A stretch of DNA of 64,000 nt from Dromaius novaehollandiae (GCF_036370855.1 NC_088099.1:146275017-146339016); one strand, 5' to 3'. Shown: positions 37,801 through 51,010, counted from the first letter of the stretch. The notes: generated by a model from the sequence alone, not told the origin. Translations and numbers: made by a program.

Positions 37801-40800
37801 TGAGTCGCAACTCCGACTGGCGAGGGACTCCCGAGTCGTTAAAGCATTGCCTCCGCTTTGGGAAAAGTGCGTTTCTGTTCTTTGTGCACCGTCCCAGGTC
37901 GGTATTTTACATCCATGGCTCCAAGCATGCCCTCCTAGGAGTAAATCGTGAGCACTGCCCTAGTTCTCCTAAATGTACACATATTATATATATATATATA
38001 CACTTTTTTATAGCTCCTTTAAGGGAGTTATTAGCACGTGTTGGGTTGAATAGCTGTCTGTCAGCCTGGAAAAACTCTCAGCACCCTGCTAGTTCGTGCA
38101 GCTTATACCAGAGCTCACGCAGGTGTCAGAAACAGGCACCTTGCTTCCTCAGCCACCCCTGCCCCCTTCGGTGTCATCACTTAAGCGTCTGCACAAATTT
38201 TTCCAGAACAATTTGTTTCAAACCTAGTCTTTTGGTTCCCAAGTGGTCTGGTGCCTGTCCTAAGTTTTCGAGACACTTACAGGCTTTATCAGGATAATTC
38301 AGGCGGCGGGGCGGGGTTTTTTAAGCTGTTTGGGAACCTATGAAATACGCAGGAAAGTGACAGTACAGCGCAGTCATCCCTGCATTTACGCTGTGCTGTG
38401 CAGAAGCATCGCAGCGTGCTCTGATACTGCTTCGGCGTGTAAGGCTGCTGTGAGAAATGGCCTGAAGGTCTTTTAAGAAAGTTTCACTTACATGAAATAC
38501 AGCAGGGTTTCGTTTCCCACATTCAGGTGATTTATTGGGCAATACGGTGGCTGGCTTTTCTGGGGGGAAAAATCTAGTTAGACAATGGGGCTTCCCAGCG
38601 GTAAAACTGAGCGCAATAAAGTTTCTGAATTTGTTTCGAATTCGTAAGGTAGAGTTGTTCGCCTTTAGAAAGGTGCAGAGTTAAAAGTGAACTTGTGAGA
38701 TTTTTGGCAGTGGCATTTTTTCAACATGACATTCAGAGGAATTCGTGTCTCGGCTGACACGGTCCCGAGGAAAAGGGGGACCCCGGGAGCTGCGGGTTGC
38801 CGAGCCTCGCCGAGCCTCGCACGCCCTGGGAGAGGGCGATAGGCACGGAGCGGACGGGGGCTGCACGTGCGTCCTCCCGCCCGGCGGCCGGACACTCCCT
38901 CCGCTGGGATGCAGCCGCCACGCAGAGGACACAGCAGTGTCCCCTCCTTTTCCCACTCTTGCCACAGGTCGTGTGGCTGCTTCTCCTCCCAAGCCCCCTC
39001 AGCGCTGAGCCCAAGCTGAGCACTGCTGTAAAGGTTTAACAGATCACAGGAACTGAAGAGCTGTGCTCGCGTCTTGTTGTCACAGATGTCGCTTCTGGAA
39101 GCGGGGCGTATTCAAATGGTTCTGCGCAGAGGCGTGACAAATGACGGGACGGATGAAAAAGGCCACTGACACACAGGCTGCGGGGGTCACTCAGATGCAG
39201 TGCCAACTCAATGAGTGAATTTCCTGCAGAACCCAAGCAAGCAGAGGTAATGAACCTGAATCTCCAATGCAAGTACCAAATCCAATTCCCTTCGGTGGAT
39301 ACCTGATACAGAGTCAACAAACCATATTAAGGAGAAAGGCCCCCCCGCTGAAGGAGAGCAAATCTCCCACTGAAACAAGAAACCCAGAACAGCCGCCAGG
39401 AGTCTATGTGGAAAGGAAGTAACAGCTAGAAAACCAAGTGTGCATGAAAAACTTCTTTTTATTAATGCTTTTTTTTTTCTCTCCAAACAGATCATACTGT
39501 GGTAGCTTTTCAAACTCTGGTAGAGAGCTGCATAGTCTGTCTATGACAGTTTTCTATAACTTTTCTGCAAACTCTGGCACTGTTCTTTTCTGCTCCTATC
39601 ATTTCCTCACTCCTTTTTGGGTTCTCTTCAGTTTGATGAAATCAAAAAATAGAACTAAAAATAAACAAATAAAAAGTCCATAATGCTCAAAACACACCAG
39701 TCTGTTCTTCAAACTTAACTTAAATGGGTTGTGTCTGAACTCCATTTAACTTAGTACCCTGTCTCCAACAATGACCACTGGTGGAGGCTTAGGAAAAAAA
39801 ATACAAAAATAGAGCAATTAAATATTTATTTCATTAACTGAGCTTCCAATAGGTTGTTTTTTTTTTTTTTTTTGGAGGGGTGGGCTTCATGTGCTAGGGG
39901 TTGCAATCAAAACTATGTTTAATAGTCACCAACTGATAATGAAGGAACTGATTTTTTTTCACCTCCATAACATCAAGTGTCTTTTGATTTCATAAAAATT
40001 CATTAAGATATAAATTATTATACTGATATTATATAGTATAATATATAAGCATATTACTATATTTATATTATATATAAATGTATTTTAATACGTTTTTGCT
40101 GACTTCTATTTCTATGCATTCTGTAGGAGCCAGCACCCCTATCGTTCGTATTCTTCTGAGATGTTATTATGCCTGTTTGCTAACCTTTGATCAGTTACTT
40201 CTTGGCTAATCCACTGAAGCCAAATAACTAGCTAACTAGGGACAAATCTGAACTATGGAGATTTACTGTTAATGATTTTTGAACACCTTGATTCTCTGAG
40301 TAGGATTCAGGTCAATGTGTGCTTTAACTTCAGCAGGGACAAGGTGAGATTAGAGTTTTACTCTCAACATAAAAAAAAAATGTTCTTAATAACAAACTGA
40401 CCACAATGCAGTGGAAATAGCTGAATGACAAATATGGATTCTCATGCCATTTTCATGGAATTGCATTTAACGTTCACAAAATAGATATATTACGGTGATT
40501 TTGCATGTAACATTAAGAAGAGGCAGTCAGAGGAAATTTGTTCTTATATCCTAAGATGTAACTGATTTTAAACATTTCCATTTTAAAATAAAATAACAAT
40601 ATTTATATGTATAGGCATGTGGTTTTGTGCAAGGAAAAGTACAACACTTATCTATTTCATATATTATAAACAACATGTCCAGTAAAACAGGACTGTCTGA
40701 AATTTTATATCATTGTAAAATACTTTGTCAAGCCTATATTTATACTATGGATTTCTGTGTCTGTTAGATGTTTAAAATACATTTTTGCAAAAGCTTTGGG

Positions 40801-41020
40801 AGTTGCTTTAAAATTACATAAACTGCTGTTGCTTAGTGAAGAACTTCCTCCGATATATATTGAGAGCGCCAATATCTGTATATCTACACTAGAAAATAAA
40901 CTTGGGGATTCAGATTCAAGACCTGAGAATGATTCCCCCCTCCCTGAGCTAAGATTGCTTAAATGCCATTCTTAATGTCAGCCCCAAGCCATGAACTTGA
41001 ATTCAGATGGATACATGAAG
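37801..41020. other. Intergenic DNA upstream of PLEKHF2
   Basis: Falls from island composition to AT-rich DNA. It contains a short (TA)n at 37,984-38,001, a small GC/CpG-rich patch at 38,745-38,910 with a tandem GCCGAGCCTC unit, a T17 run at 39,857 and an extremely AT-rich palindromic stretch at 40,008-40,085. No gene recognised. Confidence 0.55.
38745..38910. other. Small CpG-rich patch, possible island shore or enhancer
   Basis: About 165 bases with many CpG dinucleotides (CCCGG, CGGCGG and CGGACGG clusters) and a tandem GCCGAGCCTC duplication near 38,800-38,820. It sits about 1 kb upstream of the PLEKHF2 island on AT-rich background. Function unknown. Confidence 0.35.
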
Positions 41021-41024
41021 TTTG

Positions 41025-42055
41025 GACTAGAAAGCTGGACAGGGAGGTGGACTGAAAACTGGCTGAATTGCTGGGCTCAGAGGGTTGGTATCAACTAGTG
41101 GGGTTCCCCAAGGGTTGATACTGGGTCCAAAACTAACATCTTCATTAATGACCTGGATGATGAAGCAGAGCGCACCCTCTGCAAGTTTGCAGACAATACA
41201 AAATGAGGAGGAATGGTTGATATATCAGAGAGTTGTGATGCCAGAGGGACCTCAACAGGTTGGAGAAGTGGGCACAGAGGAACCTCATGAAGTTCAAAAA
41301 GGGAAGTGCAAAGTCCTGCACCTGGGGAGGAATGACTCCAGACACCAGGACAGGTTGGGGGCTGACTGGCTGGAAAGCAGCTTGGCAGAAAAGGCACTGG
41401 TGGTCCTGGTGGACAAGTTGCCCATGAGCCAAAAATATGCCTTTTGGAAAAGAAGGCCAACAGCTTCCTGCTCTGCATTAGGAAGATCATTGCCAGCAGG
41501 TCAAGGGAGGTGATCCTTCCCCTCCGCTCAGCCTTGGTGAGACACATCTGGAGTATTGGGTCCAAAGCTGGGCTCCCCAATACAAGAGAGACATGGACAC
41601 GCTGCAGTGCATCCAGCAAATGAAGATGATTAAGGAACAGGAGCATTTCTCACACAAGGAGTTGCTGCGAGCACTGGGACTGTTCAGTCTGGAGAAGAGA
41701 CGGCTCAGGAAGGATCTGATCCACATATATAAATACTTGATGGGGGGGAGTAAACACCTGATGGAGCCAGACTCTTCTCAGTGGTGCCCAGTGACAGGAT
41801 GAGAGGCAACGGGCTCAAGCTGAAACACAGGAAATTCTACTTGAACACAAGAAAACTCTTCTTTACTGTGAGGGTGGTTGAACCCTGGCACAGGTTGCCC
41901 AGAATGTTTGTGGCGTCTCCATCCTTGGAGATACTGAAAACCCGACCAGATGTGGTCCTGGGCAACCTGCTCTAGGTGACTCTGCTTCAGCAGGGGGTTT
42001 AGACCAGACGATCTCCAAAGGTTCCTTCCAACCCCATACACTGCAATGTCATGCT
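41025..42055 (+). mobile_element. CR1-type LINE, 5'-truncated, about 1 kb
   Basis: A 3' fragment of a chicken-repeat-1 family retrotransposon. In sense orientation it retains reverse transcriptase motifs SGVPQGLILGP (from about 41,095) and a mutated catalytic box reading FADN instead of FADD, soon followed by a stop. It then has the typical CR1 3' coding and tail phrases (TTTACTGTGAGGGTGGTTGA; CTGGGCAACCTGCTCTAGGT; GGTTCCTTCCAACCCC). Frames are broken by stops and shifts, so it cannot code for an active enzyme. 5' truncation is usual for CR1. Boundaries are estimated from where family-like phrases begin and end. Confidence 0.9.
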
Positions 42056-45000
42056 TTTTCTTTCTGTCCTTCTGCTCTATGTACCATACAGATGAGATAC
42101 AGCAATAATTGTATTATACATTAACAAATAACAGCCATAAAGTCTAACACCAAACTTCTTTTCTGGTAAATGCTTCTCTGACATTGTGTTTTTACACAGT
42201 ATGAATTTCTGACCAGTTTTATTCACTATCTTTGTATTCAAAATGTCTTTGGAACTTGAAGGCAATTTCCGATCAGCCAATGGAAAGTTAAAAAATTCTA
42301 TCATCTGTGTTATGAGTTTTAGTTTGATGAGAATTTGTCACAATGAGGAAGCCACACGTATTGTATATCAAAGGTAATGAAAGAATTTGCCAAAGAGGTA
42401 GCAAGAATGAGGCCTTTTCCTAAAAAATATGTTTATAACAAAAATTAATACAGACATGGAACATCCTTTCATGCATTTGGGGTTTATCCCATTTTAGTTG
42501 CAAAAGCTCACTTCTCTTGCAAATGGCATTCTTGTCCTCAGATTTCTACACAGCCAAACTGCCAGCTGACACCCTGAGAAGAAAGGACTCAGAAGCCGAA
42601 CCAGAAATCTCTTTGTTTGCTACAGATCAGTGTGTCTTACTGCCCCTGCAAATATTTGTGTTATTTTTAACTTCAGTTCTCACTAAATAATCTGTAATGC
42701 CCAATTCTAAACTTCCACTATTAAAAGGAAAAGATGCTCTTCCATCTCTCATTAGAAATTAATCTAAGATAGGACCTATTGAAGTTTTTCCCTTAAAAAA
42801 ACCCCTAAGTTTTGCACTTTTTGTCTTTCCAAGAGTTAGAAAGGCATAGCATTTTTGCAGTCCAGAGCATGTTATCTTACTCAAAGTTTAGACAATAGGA
42901 TTTGTAAGAATACAAATCCTATTAATTTGCCATGAACCTGGCTTTGTAAAGTGTTCTAGAAAACACTGAAGGAATTGAGTTCCATGGGTATATTTCTGAA
43001 TAAACCATAAGCTGAAATTTGGATTTCCATACTTAAACTGTTCTATTCCGAGCTATGGTTTAAGAGGGTGAACACCTTTTTGTGTTTAGTTGGGACAGAA
43101 ATGAGCAATAACTCAAGAAAATATGAACGGACAAATCTTAAGGTGCTTTTAGATCGCCTGACATTAGAAGAAGGCAAACAGATGTTATGCTATATTTGAA
43201 TCTTTTGGGTTTTTTTTTAAGCAATGATAATAGCATCTGTGGATTGGCAGGAAAATGGTTTCAGACCTCCATTCCTCCAGGAACAGTTTGCATTAAAGCT
43301 CTCCAAGAGACTGAGGCCTGGATCCATCTCTCAAAGGCACATAAACACCTAATTCCTGGTCTCAGAAGCAGACACCAGAGCTTCCAGACCAAGTGCAGGG
43401 GACAAATACAACACTAGGGCTGTAGCCTCACGGTCCCTCTCACCTCTTTCCAAATGAATTGTGAATCCTTTGCTGTATTGCGGAGCAACTCTAGTGGGAA
43501 AAGATGAGCCACACAGTCGCCTACTTACATCTCCAGGAGATGGAGGTTGGCTACCTCCCGCCAGACGGGGCACTCCTGTGGGTTTGAGGATGCCACAGGC
43601 TAAGTAGGAAGTCAGGGCAGGACCTCTCTGTTCTTGAGACACCCGCAAAGGGCCACAGCCCTAGCCTGTGAAAGGCTGGTCATGCTGGCACATCCTGGGC
43701 TTGCTGAAGGACTCTCAAGAGGCCTAGGTAGAAGGACACTACATTTCTGGAGCCTGTAGGACAAAATAGTGAGATACACATTGACTACTGCAACCAGGAT
43801 GGCTCTGTACCTGCCCACAGACACAGCTCTATGCTCCTCAAGATATTTAAATAGAGGTGTTTGCAATATAGACCCCTAGTATCAGGCAGCTGGGTTACCT
43901 GCAATGTGATTTTAGATTTATGGGGCTAAATTCCTCCTCCGCTTCACATTAGTTGATTCTGTCTTTCACTCACACTACAAAAAGCAGTATTTGCAGGCAG
44001 GCAGATCTCTCACAATTTCTGGAGCTACAGTTCGGACCTCTCACTTCCGAAAAACACATTGTCACTAGGCCCCTCACATTTCCACCTTTGGTGCAGCCCT
44101 CACGTGGAGTGTTCCTTTTATTTTTTTTTTTAGTTACAGTGGAAATTTCAGGGAGAGCCTGAATACAAATCTGGGAATCTTGTAGATTTGCATAGAGTGA
44201 AAATAGCAGCCAACCTTTGCTTGGGCTGTTTTGGTTAGATCAGAGACCAGATTTCTAAACGCGGATGTCACGTGCAAGCATTTTGGTGAAGGAATGTGGT
44301 CTTTCTGACACTGAAGAAGCCCAACAGTTTTATCTAAACAGTTTTTCCTTCACCCTCATTTAATTTTATGCTTATTGAAGCATGACAATCTAAATAGGCA
44401 TGGATGCCCAAGACTGCAATGTTTTGCTCTGCCAGGAGTAGGTACACAAGGTGTGAAATTCTAAAATTTTAGCTTTTATGCTTCAGCCTTAATTGATTAT
44501 ATGCAATAATATACCAAGAAACAGCATCTGGATACACTCTGGCAAAACTGGACATGCATTCTGAATTTTTAAGAGTGGCATTTTAGGTTTTTCGGTTTTG
44601 GTGTTTTAAGCATGGATGGGGAGAAGTCTAAACAATCTTGCCACCTTGGCCCCAACATTATGGCTTGGATTCTCCAGAACACCTTGTGATTCTGATGTAG
44701 GAAGCAGTTAGAGATTCATTCGCATTCAAAATTTCCCATCTCTATTACAGCCTCTCTCCTGTTGGCACAATCAGATGCCAAGGTAGTAGTAGGCAGCAAA
44801 CACAATGATATGACTCTGGATGTATTGCCATCCTTACTTCACTGACAACTCAATATAATTTAAACCATCCTTTATGTTGCTTTAAAATAATCCTAGAGAG
44901 TAGCTGTAAATCCAAAACTGAAAGCAACAATTAATTCTAAGTCCTTCCTACCATCTTCCTAAGATATAGAAAATTATACATTCCAAATCTCTGACAATAA

Positions 45001-48000
45001 AAATATAAATAAAAGTATTCTCTTGTCACCCCCTATATCCATAACATGTGCAACTGGATGTTACAGCTATAGTGAATTTTGCCTATAGATGGGCTGGGAC
45101 TTTGATTACTTCCCAACATCCCTTTCAGCCCTCTTTCTGTGATTCTCTACTGAGTATCAGAGCAAAATCATCAAGATGTTTATCTGACAGATCTGAATGC
45201 CCACTTGTCCTGATTTGTTCCTAGTAAGATATTTCAAATAGAGAAAAGCAAGCATATGACATGGATTTGTGACTATTTAAGAAATCTTATGACCTATTAG
45301 AGGAAGTTGCCAATGAATATGAAGATCAAGTGGGCAGATGGATTCATTAGGTGCTTACAGAAAAAAGCAGGCTAGTTATGTGCAGGCTGACGAAGTGAAG
45401 TACGACTGAGCTAATTTAACAAAAGAACAAATCAATTAGAGGTAGATTAAAGAAAATGCCCTGACTGGTCACACACTGCCTACCTGCAAGATGAAATAAG
45501 CTGTGCATTATGTACAAAAAAACCCAGATTTCTGTTTTTAGACAAATTCCAACTTTCTCGATGGACAGCGACTGAGAACTAGCACTTGAAATAATTTTTT
45601 TTTTTCCTTTGGAGTCTTCAGACTAATAAAAAACCCAAAAAACTTCAAAGAGCCTGAGTAAGAAGGGAGTGTTCTCAGAGTAAAATGCACAGGACAAAGT
45701 AATCCTCACTTCTAGACTGCAGTAATGGGTAGCCGCTTCTAGATGTCACAGCAGGTTATACACGAGTAGCTACAACTTGTAATTTGCCTTCCTCTGCCAC
45801 AGGCTGGCACAAAACATGCAACCGCTTACTACTGTGCTATTAAAGGTTTCAGAAATCCCCTTTCTAGTAGGAAGAAAGAGAAGCAGGATCCTTCTTTAGA
45901 GACTGATAGATCTTTATCCATGAAACAGAAATGCAGATTTATCCTGCATTTCAGACTTTATGCAGACATGGAGAGTCCCATCCCAGAATAGCAAACAGAA
46001 AAACATCCTTAGAAGATAAACCTGTTGTGTAGTTTGTTTCTGTTGGAGTAGGATGCTAAACAGTTTGCTCCAGATAAGAATGTGAATCAGTGAATGGTTA
46101 TCAATAGTCTATCTATAAAGGCAAACACCAGTCGATGTATAATGGATTGCTTGTATATTTTGTCCTGTTTCATCTATCTGTGAAAGTTGTCAAAATTGTC
46201 TACGACAGGTTCAACCCCAGTGGATTCAAAGCAGGTTAAAAAAGCAGATGTCTATAGACTTATGAGACTCATGAAAGCCGAAAAATGATGGAGATTTCTG
46301 AGACGGAAGAAAGGCAAGTATAACTTTTGAGAATGTACAGCTGCCATCAACAAACTCGATAGAAGACAGGTTCTGAGAACAGCTGGCATAACACTGTCTC
46401 CCCTTCTGTAACTAAGCTTTTGTAGTTTAGGTCTTAACCCGGAATCAGATCAATAAACAAAAAAAATCCTCACTATTTTGGGATAAATTGCCCATAATTA
46501 TCTAAATGGATGCTCCTGTATCTTCCTTTGAAAAACATGAAGACAAGTAAAAGAACAAGAGACTCAGCTGCATGGCACTCCCCTTTCATAGTATAGTAAT
46601 TATGTTTATGGTTGGAAAGCATATTATGGTACTACTGAACATTATGACAATTGAGAGGATCAAAATAAGACACAAGTATTAGATGCTAAGTTCTGAGGGA
46701 AGTGGGAGTAGGTATTTCTTAAATGGAATGATTGAGATTTTAGCATTTTACCTTGAAAATTAATCTTGTTTTGACTAAGATTATTAGATGGCTTGGGGGG
46801 GAACTAATTAAACTGCAAGATCTCTGTTCAAGTGAGGTTTGCTGTCAGTTTGTTCAGCTTTTTGACCCCACAGCTGCTCGTGTAGTTGCCTGTCACTGAG
46901 ACAAAATGAGATCCCTTATAGAAGTAATGTGATTCTTTCACTGCCAGATTTAAGCTAGCAAAACACAATTAGAAAGAGACTCTGGAAGACTCCAACACAA
47001 TACCCTAAAGAGAAAGATAGAAGCTACAATTCTGTGTCTAACCTAAAGAAAACAAAACTGTAAAGATACAAAACTAGATACACAAACCATGTCAGTGAGG
47101 AGTGTACCTGCTAGACTGCTGCACTGGTCTGGTTTTACATAGACTAGCAAGTGCATATTAGTAAGACCTGCTGTAGGGGTCTAATATTGACAAGTAATTC
47201 AGAAACACACGGGCAGGCTGGGCATAGGACCCTCTTTAATTAAATGAGTTTTCTCCAGTGTTTCTCTCTCTGAACAAAGAGCCAGGGATAGATTAGCTCA
47301 GAACACAGAATGCATTAATATTTGTTTTCTGAACAGAAAACAATGCAGAAGTTCCAGGTATAACTTGAAAAAAATACCCAAGTTTTATTCTGAGACATTT
47401 GTATCACTTAGTACTGCTTAGTACTGCTACCTTTTCGGCACCTGCTGCTCAGTGTCTTGTATAGTTGAACTTTCTTACATGAACAACAGATTAACTTTTG
47501 CAGCCAATGAATAGAACAATAGCCTGGTGTTTTTCTCCAATTCACTATCACGGTCAAAAGCAAACTTTATGCAAGCAGATTGTTATTTTTCTTCCAGTGC
47601 AGACTCACTAGGCAATGGAAATGATTTTCAGAAGTGCAATTCACAGCTAGCAACAGATTTGCTTGTTGATCTTCTGATAAAAATGACCTGTAGGTTAGCA
47701 CCAATATGAGAAAATAGTCTGTCAGATCCAACACAAAACCAGAAATCGCATGAATTTTTATAGGATGTGGGATTATGTTATCAAAACTGATGAACTGAGT
47801 TTTTTATATGGCACTAAGTACCATAAAAGGGGTAACACTACGCAAAGCAGACAAACGAAGATCGTACCTTGTTTGAAAGGTATTTAAGCAAAACATATTC
47901 TCTAGCCCCATTCACAGTGCTTCCTAAGGGCAGGATCAGGCATGACCGTGGAAGGAGGATACAAAGGCCACATACACTGCTTATTCAAACAGCCTCCTGT

Positions 48001-48070
48001 CATTTGCAATTCAAAGTACGGCTTTACTTTCTGAGGTCACTCTAAACTCTCTTGTGGCCAAAGTCATAAC
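42056..48070. other. Intergenic DNA between PLEKHF2 and NDUFAF6
   Basis: About 6 kb of AT-rich DNA with no recognisable exon. One CR1 tail is visible near 45.1 kb. Short ORFs below 100 codons are present on both strands and show no motifs. Confidence 0.5.
45085..45155 (+). mobile_element. CR1-type LINE 3' tail, degraded
   Basis: The stretch resembles the common CR1 3' end. GATGGGCTGGGACTTTGATT corresponds to the usual GGCTGGACTAGATGA phrase, and it ends CCCTTTCAGCCCTCTTTCTG then TGATTCT, which matches the family tail CCTTCCAGCC(N)nTGATTCT. Only about 70 bases are recognisable. Confidence 0.55.
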
Positions 48071-48075
48071 CTGAA

Positions 48076-50223
48076 TTTATTTATTCCATATCCTGTTTAC
48101 TAATTCACTGGTAAGTTCCTCTCACCCTGCTAACCCTTCACAACATCACATGGTTTCTTTTCTACCTTAGAAAAGATCAGCCCTTCCATTGATTCCTTTG
48201 TAAGCACCTTGCCAAGATCTACTCCACTTCAACACCGCAGCAAAGCTTTGGCCTTGTGGCCAGGGCTGGAAGCAAGGTATCATTGTAGCAACTCCGTGGC
48301 CTGGTTATACTGCATGGTTTTCCTTCTTTTCTTCCTTCTCCATTTTACTGTACTAAGCTCCTGCCAAAAGTTGACTTTACAAGAGTCATTCCTTTTAGAA
48401 GGAAAGCCAGGGCTGCCTCTATTGTCCTGACTCAGCATGCTAGGAGCAAGGCTGGGACAACTGCAGAAAGAGACATTGTAATGCCTTCTCCAGAACATGA
48501 AATAAACAGAGGGAAAGTGCAGCTGGCCTGGTAGTAGCAACAGAGCTTAAGCCTTTGCTCTTACTTTGGCAGGAGGAGCTGTGGTGCCTGTATAGGAAGG
48601 AAATATTTTCTTTCCTCCAGACCTCTCTGCCAGTTTCAAGAACACCAGTGATGAGATATAGCAGCTGCCTTGAGAAATGGATCTAGCCTGCAAGATTTTA
48701 CTTCTAGAAAATATCCAGTGCACTCCTACACAGCAGTATTATGCACCCATTTTTCTAGTTTCTTATCAACCTCAATTATCACACCTCTAATAATACAGAA
48801 TCCAAGATCCTGAGCTACACAAAGAAAAATGCCTTACTTGTGACTGGAAAACTGAAGAATTAACTAAGATCTGTATTGCCAAACCAACTTCAAACATGTA
48901 AAGCTAACTCACTGAATTAAGTATTTAATATTGGGTTCCTAAGATTTCCTCAGTCCTGAGAGATTCAGTGATTAAAAAGGCCACAAATCTTGTTCTCGGA
49001 AATTCATCATGTAGCACTGTACAATAAAATACAGGATGCTGTCATACAATCAAGCATCTGAGAAGATTAACTCTGATTAAAAAAGGTCTGGGAAGAAAAA
49101 GCTATTTAATAGAAAAAGGATGATGGCAGAGGAAACTACTGGATTTGTGCAGTGGAATCAAGTTGGATGTTAGGAAGCATTCTTTTACCAAATAACACAA
49201 TCAGAAATATTTCACATTCAAACCTCATTCATCCCAAGGGATGCCAAGTACAAAGCTCCCAGTAATTTCCAACCAAAAAATAGCCATGTCTTTGCAGAGA
49301 CAGAAGACTAAAGTGACCTGGTACATTCAGAAATAGATTTTTTTTAAAGTACTGAAGAAAAAAAATTCAGGGAAGCCATACAGGAGGGTATCCTGAGAGA
49401 CATGGAGAAAAATCAACATAGGTGCAGCTGAACCCATACTGCAAAGACAGTTGTGGGCAAGAGTACAGAGATGAGATGTCTCTCAGGGCAGAAGAAAGAT
49501 GATGCCAAGCTAAGAGCAGAGCGGAAATTTGTTGCAGCTGTGTTGGAGATAAAAACTCATAGAAGGACTCTCTCCGACCTTGTTTGTAAAGCTATCCTCC
49601 CATCACATAGAGTCACTTCAAAGCCTGATCTCAACACTCAGTTAAATAATTTCTATACCACAGATCTCTTTCACCATTTTGGAGTATTACATAAACACTA
49701 GATAATGAAGACTTCTGAAGCTTTTCCTGACAGAATTTTGTTATATCCAAATATATGCAATCATTCTTTCAACTATGAAACATCATTAGTACTTGGAAGA
49801 AGTTTGCACCTTGCACTAAACAACTGCTTAGCTGATTTGCAGGGTATTGACTGTGACTGCTTTTGTGCGGGTACAAAGCGTTCATTTTTGTCAGGATAGT
49901 GGAAACCATCAAGAGTAAGTATCGACTGGTATAGAACTTGTCCAGGAAAACTTCTATCACATTGCTGTTATTACAGGAGAGACAGGAAAAGTAATCTCAG
50001 AAGAGGATATATGACTTGGCAGACATGTGAAGCAGAGATATCAGCCTAACACACCAAGAGTAAACTTTACTGTCAGCAAGCTGACAGCTACAGTTCATGC
50101 ACATCTGCTGTTTCCCATGGACAGCAGTTTGGAGAAGCATGAAGTTAGATACTTCACAATTCTATCAAGTTAAGACATTAAATAAAAAAAAATCAGCAAT
50201 TTGAACCTCATATTAAGAATATT
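48076..50223 (-). other. NDUFAF6: NDUFAF6 3' region, transcript end uncertain
   Basis: Sequence after the NDUFAF6 stop codon. The first canonical AATAAA on the minus strand is a pair of overlapping signals at 48,076-48,085, about 2.1 kb after the stop. ATTAAA variants occur earlier, at 49,105-49,110 and 48,924-48,929. The true 3'UTR may therefore be about 1.1, 1.3 or 2.1 kb long. No other gene is recognised in it. Confidence 0.45.
49075..49200 (+). mobile_element. Possible degraded CR1/LINE fragment
   Basis: Phrases such as GCTATTTAATAGAAAAAGGA followed by AAGTTGGATGTTAGGAAGCA then TTCTTTTACC resemble the 3' coding part of old amniote CR1 copies (CTATTT.., GGTTGGACATTAGGAA..TTCTT). The match is short and diverged, so this is tentative. 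Confidence 0.35.
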
Positions 50224-50352
50224 CTAATATGTTTTTTTCCAAGATCTAATATACAAATACAATGGTAATAATGTACTCTTCTTCTGTAAGCTCGGATGAA
50301 ATATATTGAAGTCCACTTTCCGTATATTGCATAAATAATCCTCTAAAGCAAC
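50224..50352 (-). CDS. NDUFAF6: NDUFAF6, last coding exon
   Basis: This exon is 129 nt (43 codons including TAG), phase 0. The sense acceptor is TTTTTTTCTTTTCCAG|GTTGCT, a strong pyrimidine tract. It encodes the C-terminus beginning [20 protein letters not shown] and ending [12 protein letters not shown], closely matching the end of human NDUFAF6. The stop is at 50,224-50,226. NDUFAF6 is a mitochondrial protein at the matrix side of the inner membrane. It is needed for early complex I assembly, in particular for the ND1-containing module. It has a squalene/phytoene synthase-like all-alpha fold but no proven enzyme activity (family knowledge). Confidence 0.96.
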   Translation of the reverse strand, partial: VALEDYLCNIRKVDFNIFHPSLQKKSTLLPLYLYIRSWKKTY

Positions 50353-50879
50353 CTGGAAAAGAAAAAAATGGTTAGTCCATATGGTGTGCACAAATAATTG
50401 AACATTACGCCAAAAAGTAATATATGAAACTGAATTATGGACTGCAAAATAGTCTGACAGTTTGCCTCTTGCAAGAAGCAGTAGTGTAGGCTTCATGTTC
50501 TAAAGATATAGAAAAGGCAAGGTTTGTGAAAAGAAGCATTATCTTTTACTAAACCAACCGACAAATGATAAAATAGACAAGCTTTTGGGCCCCTGCAACT
50601 AGAAAGATGATCTGTGAATACTCAGACATCTTTGGAGAAGTTGTATAGTTAAAGAAGAAGGATTAAAAGTGTTAATCAGAAACTCTTGAGATTCTACAGT
50701 CCAATACACATCTCCTGAACAGCACTATGATTTTCAGAAGTTTTAGGTATTACATCCTCCCAACAAACTAGACACATCAAGCCCTACTTAACATTGCTGA
50801 ATTTGATACTCTGCTCTTCACAAACATGTTAGCACAGAAATGAGTTTGTCACTTACAGACTGCAAGATACCACACTCAC
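50353..50879 (-). other. NDUFAF6: NDUFAF6 intron (527 nt)
   Basis: Short intron between the last two exons, donor GTGAGT and acceptor CAG in sense orientation. Nothing else recognised. Confidence 0.85.
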
Positions 50880-50936
50880 CGTACAGAAAAAAGCAGGATA
50901 CGCCTTCACAGGAACTTTCTTACTTAAAGATCTAGC
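50880..50936 (-). CDS. NDUFAF6: NDUFAF6 coding exon (57 nt)
   Basis: Sense boundaries are TTACTTCCAG|GCTAGA and ACG|GTGAGT. It encodes ARSLSKKVPVKAYPAFFCT in phase 0, collinear with the human segment between the HLKH and VSLED parts. It is only 19 codons long and both flanking introns are phase 0, so skipping would keep the frame. Confidence 0.93.
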
Positions 50937-51005
50937 CTGGAAGTAAATGGGGTGAGGTGGGAGAGAAAAATATATACCTATTAGGACAATTTAGCACTTC
51001 CAATT

Positions 51006-51010
<5 letters not shown>

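Noticed and set aside
36734-37951. 405-codon plus-strand ORF, plus overlapping ORFs of 116-222 codons on the minus strand in the CpG island
   Set aside because: Low-complexity Pro/Ala/Arg translations open in several frames at once, as expected where GC-rich DNA lacks stop codons. The block is better explained as the PLEKHF2 promoter. Only the TISU-led segment was kept, as an upstream ORF.
41085-41646. 142-codon plus and 183-codon minus ORFs
   Set aside because: They fall inside the CR1 relic. The plus one is decayed reverse transcriptase sequence and the minus one is its shadow.
46200-46225. tRNA-like B box (GGTTCAACCCC)
   Set aside because: There is no A box or cloverleaf-forming sequence at the right distance upstream.
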